A stretch of 17,241 nucleotides of DNA from Coemansia sp. RSA 922. Taxonomy: Eukaryota; Kickxellomycota; Kickxellomycetes; Kickxellales; Kickxellaceae. The position numbers and the translations under genes were made by a program. The notes below the pieces were generated by a model that was given only the letters and a program-made list of their open reading frames with translations, ran no database searches and had not been told where the DNA came from. Below are positions 16,041 through 17,241 of the stretch, piece after piece. The DNA is taken from the NCBI GenBank assembly GCA_027577415.1, contig JANBQS010000469.1, forward strand, positions 1 to 17,241, written 5' to 3'. Every line of letters begins with the position of its first letter. Within the stretch, counting starts at the first letter, position 1.

Positions 16041-16994
16041 TAGTTAAAAGAAAAGAAAATAATAGAGTACTAGAGAGCGAGAGAAAAAATGTTGGTTGGT
16101 AGTGAAGAAGAAAAAGAACAACTCTGCTTGCCAGCCTCTTGCTATTTTATAGGCGCTGGCAGTCAATGCAGACCAGCATTTTTCTCTCCCAATCAACGAT
16201 ACAAAAGTCCCACTGTTGCTAAGCTGGCTATTGCCAACTGACGTACCCACTTCTTTGTAAGTAAGCATAGCTGTGGAGGTTTAAAAGCTAGAAGAGACTT
16301 TGTTCACCGGGGCAAAGAGGGAAAGAAGCTTAAAAGAAGATCATGCCGCCTTTGAATAAAGGATGGCGGCTTGAGCTACAAGAATGTTCTTTTGTCCTCT
16401 TTTTTTAACGGAGGCTATCCTACGCGGTAAAGAAAAGGAGGAGAGCGTTGACTGGGAGGCTATTCAAAGAGAGTCACGCCGCCTTTGAATAAAAAAAACC
16501 TTGGTGGGACAATGAGTAAAGAAGCCTTACTAACAAGAAAGCTGCTAGGCAGGCACTGGTTGTACGTACTTGAGCTGAAGTGTGACTGATGGCCTGGGGT
16601 ATCAGGCGAGTAGTAAGACATTGACAATATATACGAATTTTAAGTGCCAATTTACCATATGCCTGTATTATTTTATATGAGTGGCAATCGGGGTACTCTT
16701 GTGAACTCCCATGTAAGTGTAATCCACAACTGCGAAGTCAATGACAGAAAAGGCGTTGGTGGATGACACCAACAAAACCAACTTTTATACTGACAAGCAG
16801 TAATCTAATTCGTCAATAATTTTTATATGGCAAAGACGGATTAATCCTTTGAGTGGTTGACTGCATTGAGCGCTGGCCGCAGTTGTCTGAAAAAGGGGGG
16901 AGAGCCTCCTGAGAAGTCCATGGGTTGCATTTTTTCTTCTCTACTTTTACTAATTTTCAACTTGTCATTTATTTTGTCAACCCCCAAAAAACCT
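16041..16994. promoter_or_regulatory. Bidirectional upstream region of B2 and C2
   Basis: This is a diverged copy of 13911-14801. Shared pieces are the TATA region with CCAGCCTCTTGCTAT and GGC.CTGGCAGTCAA.GCA, TTTGTTCACCG.GGCAA.GAGGG (about 16,305), and two copies of (C/T)GCCGCCTTTGAATAAA (16343-16360 and 16477-16493). GCCGCC (16345-16350) and GGCGGC (16365-16370) form an inverted repeat around the first. GTCTGAAAAAGGGGGG precedes C2 as GGCTGAAAAAGGGGG precedes C1. No other gene is seen between 16500 and 16990. Confidence 0.55.
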
Positions 16995-17189
16995 ATGAAT
17001 ATGGAAACAGTAACATTTATATTTACCAGAGAAGTTCCCTCTGACAAAATAGGACTGACACTCTATGTCAGCATGACACATAGTATTCTGGATACCATCA
17101 AGACTCTAAATAAAAAACTGGAAGAGCTTCAATGCCCGGAATGCACGTTGATGTTATTTTGCGAGCGTAGCGAGCGGTGTAGCGTATAG
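16995..17189 (+). pseudogene. Family-C copy C2, 3'-truncated (64 aa)
   Basis: The ATG at 16995 (MNMETVTFIFTREVPSD..) aligns with C1 through VTF, the DTIKTL helix and CPECTLMLF (to about 17158). The sequence then changes abruptly to GCGAGCGTAGCGAGCGG and reads CERSERCSV before TAG, so the acidic tail of C1 is absent. Either C2 is a genuine short version of the domain or, more likely, insertion or recombination at the GC-rich repeat removed the 3' half. An open frame extends upstream to a TTG at 16857, but the family alignment supports the ATG at 16995. Confidence 0.6.
17158..17186 (+). repeat. GCGAGCG/TAGCG short repeat at the end of C2
   Basis: Two copies of GCGAGCG separated by TA, then GGTGTAGCGTATAG, form a GC-rich patch unlike the surrounding AT-rich DNA. 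It coincides with the point where C2 stops matching C1. GAGCGTATAA recurs at about 17204. Confidence 0.5.
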
Positions 17190-17241
17190 AATATAATAAA
17201 TATGAGCGTATAAAAAGTGAGAACAAGTGTCTCTCTCTGGA

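Noticed and set aside
1..17241. tRNA genes, rRNA genes, CRISPR arrays, long terminal repeats or a complete transposon
   Set aside because: I saw no tRNA-like T-arm (GGTTCGAATCC-type), no regularly spaced identical repeats, and no reverse transcriptase, integrase or transposase text in any frame given.
1..17241. Wholesale reassignment of TGA to Trp in this genome
   Set aside because: Not accepted as a conclusion: Trp is otherwise TGG throughout, the B-gene TGA may be a true stop, and a sequencing error explains SerRS equally well. It is kept only as a hypothesis in the findings.

Overview
The window looks like nuclear DNA of a fungus, most likely an early-diverging lineage such as the Kickxellomycotina. 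That placement is inferred from two FunK1-type (fungal-specific) protein-kinase sequences, a cytosolic seryl-tRNA synthetase closest in motif wording to fungal enzymes, a canonical GTAAGG / CTAAC / TAG spliceosomal intron, TATA-containing promoters and AATAAA poly(A) signals. There are no operons, tRNA genes, rRNA genes or CRISPR arrays. About two thirds of the window is intergenic, AT-rich and made of duplicated, decaying pieces.

Layout. 1-2.1 kb: a series of promoter-like modules ending in small gene A1 (1720-2061). 2.1-3.9 kb: mostly non-coding, with a repeat shared with the window start, a tiny ORF with a good start context, and an unidentified minus-strand reading-frame relic. 3.92-6.46 kb: a nearly full-length FunK1 kinase gene in one continuous frame broken by three in-frame stops. 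6.7-8.7 kb: two tandem units of about 1.12 kb, each a promoter module plus a family-A gene: A2 (7191-7544, intact) and A3 (8311-8665, frameshifted). 8.8-9.1 kb: a MITE-like inverted repeat with nested palindromes beside a direct repeat. 9.36-10.2 kb: a truncated, frameshifted FunK1 relic on the minus strand. 10.33-10.67 kb: an intact BolA-family gene. 11.03-12.5 kb: two-exon seryl-tRNA synthetase (minus), divergent from an unidentified gene at 12.7-13.2 kb. 13.3-17.2 kb: a tandemly duplicated divergent pair of small genes, B1(-)/C1(+) and B2(-)/C2(+), the last broken at its 3' end.

The conserved housekeeping block is BolA, SerRS and the 12.7-kb gene. It is flanked on both sides by lineage-specific clusters of small proteins (families A, B, C; roughly 65-130 aa). 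Each member of families A and B has its own TATA promoter with repeated CRE-like (TGACGT / TGATGTCA) and CTTTGnnnCAAAG-type sites. B and C share a strand-strand-helix-strand pattern that resembles the ubiquitin-like N-terminal module of Crinkler proteins, by eye only.

Two anomalies stand out. The SerRS gene has TGA exactly where related enzymes have a conserved Trp, although the rest of the gene looks healthy. Both B genes end at TGA followed in frame, exactly 11 codons later, by an aligned TAG. Possible explanations are a sequencing error, a recent nonsense allele, read-through or TGA recoding; the sequence alone cannot decide.
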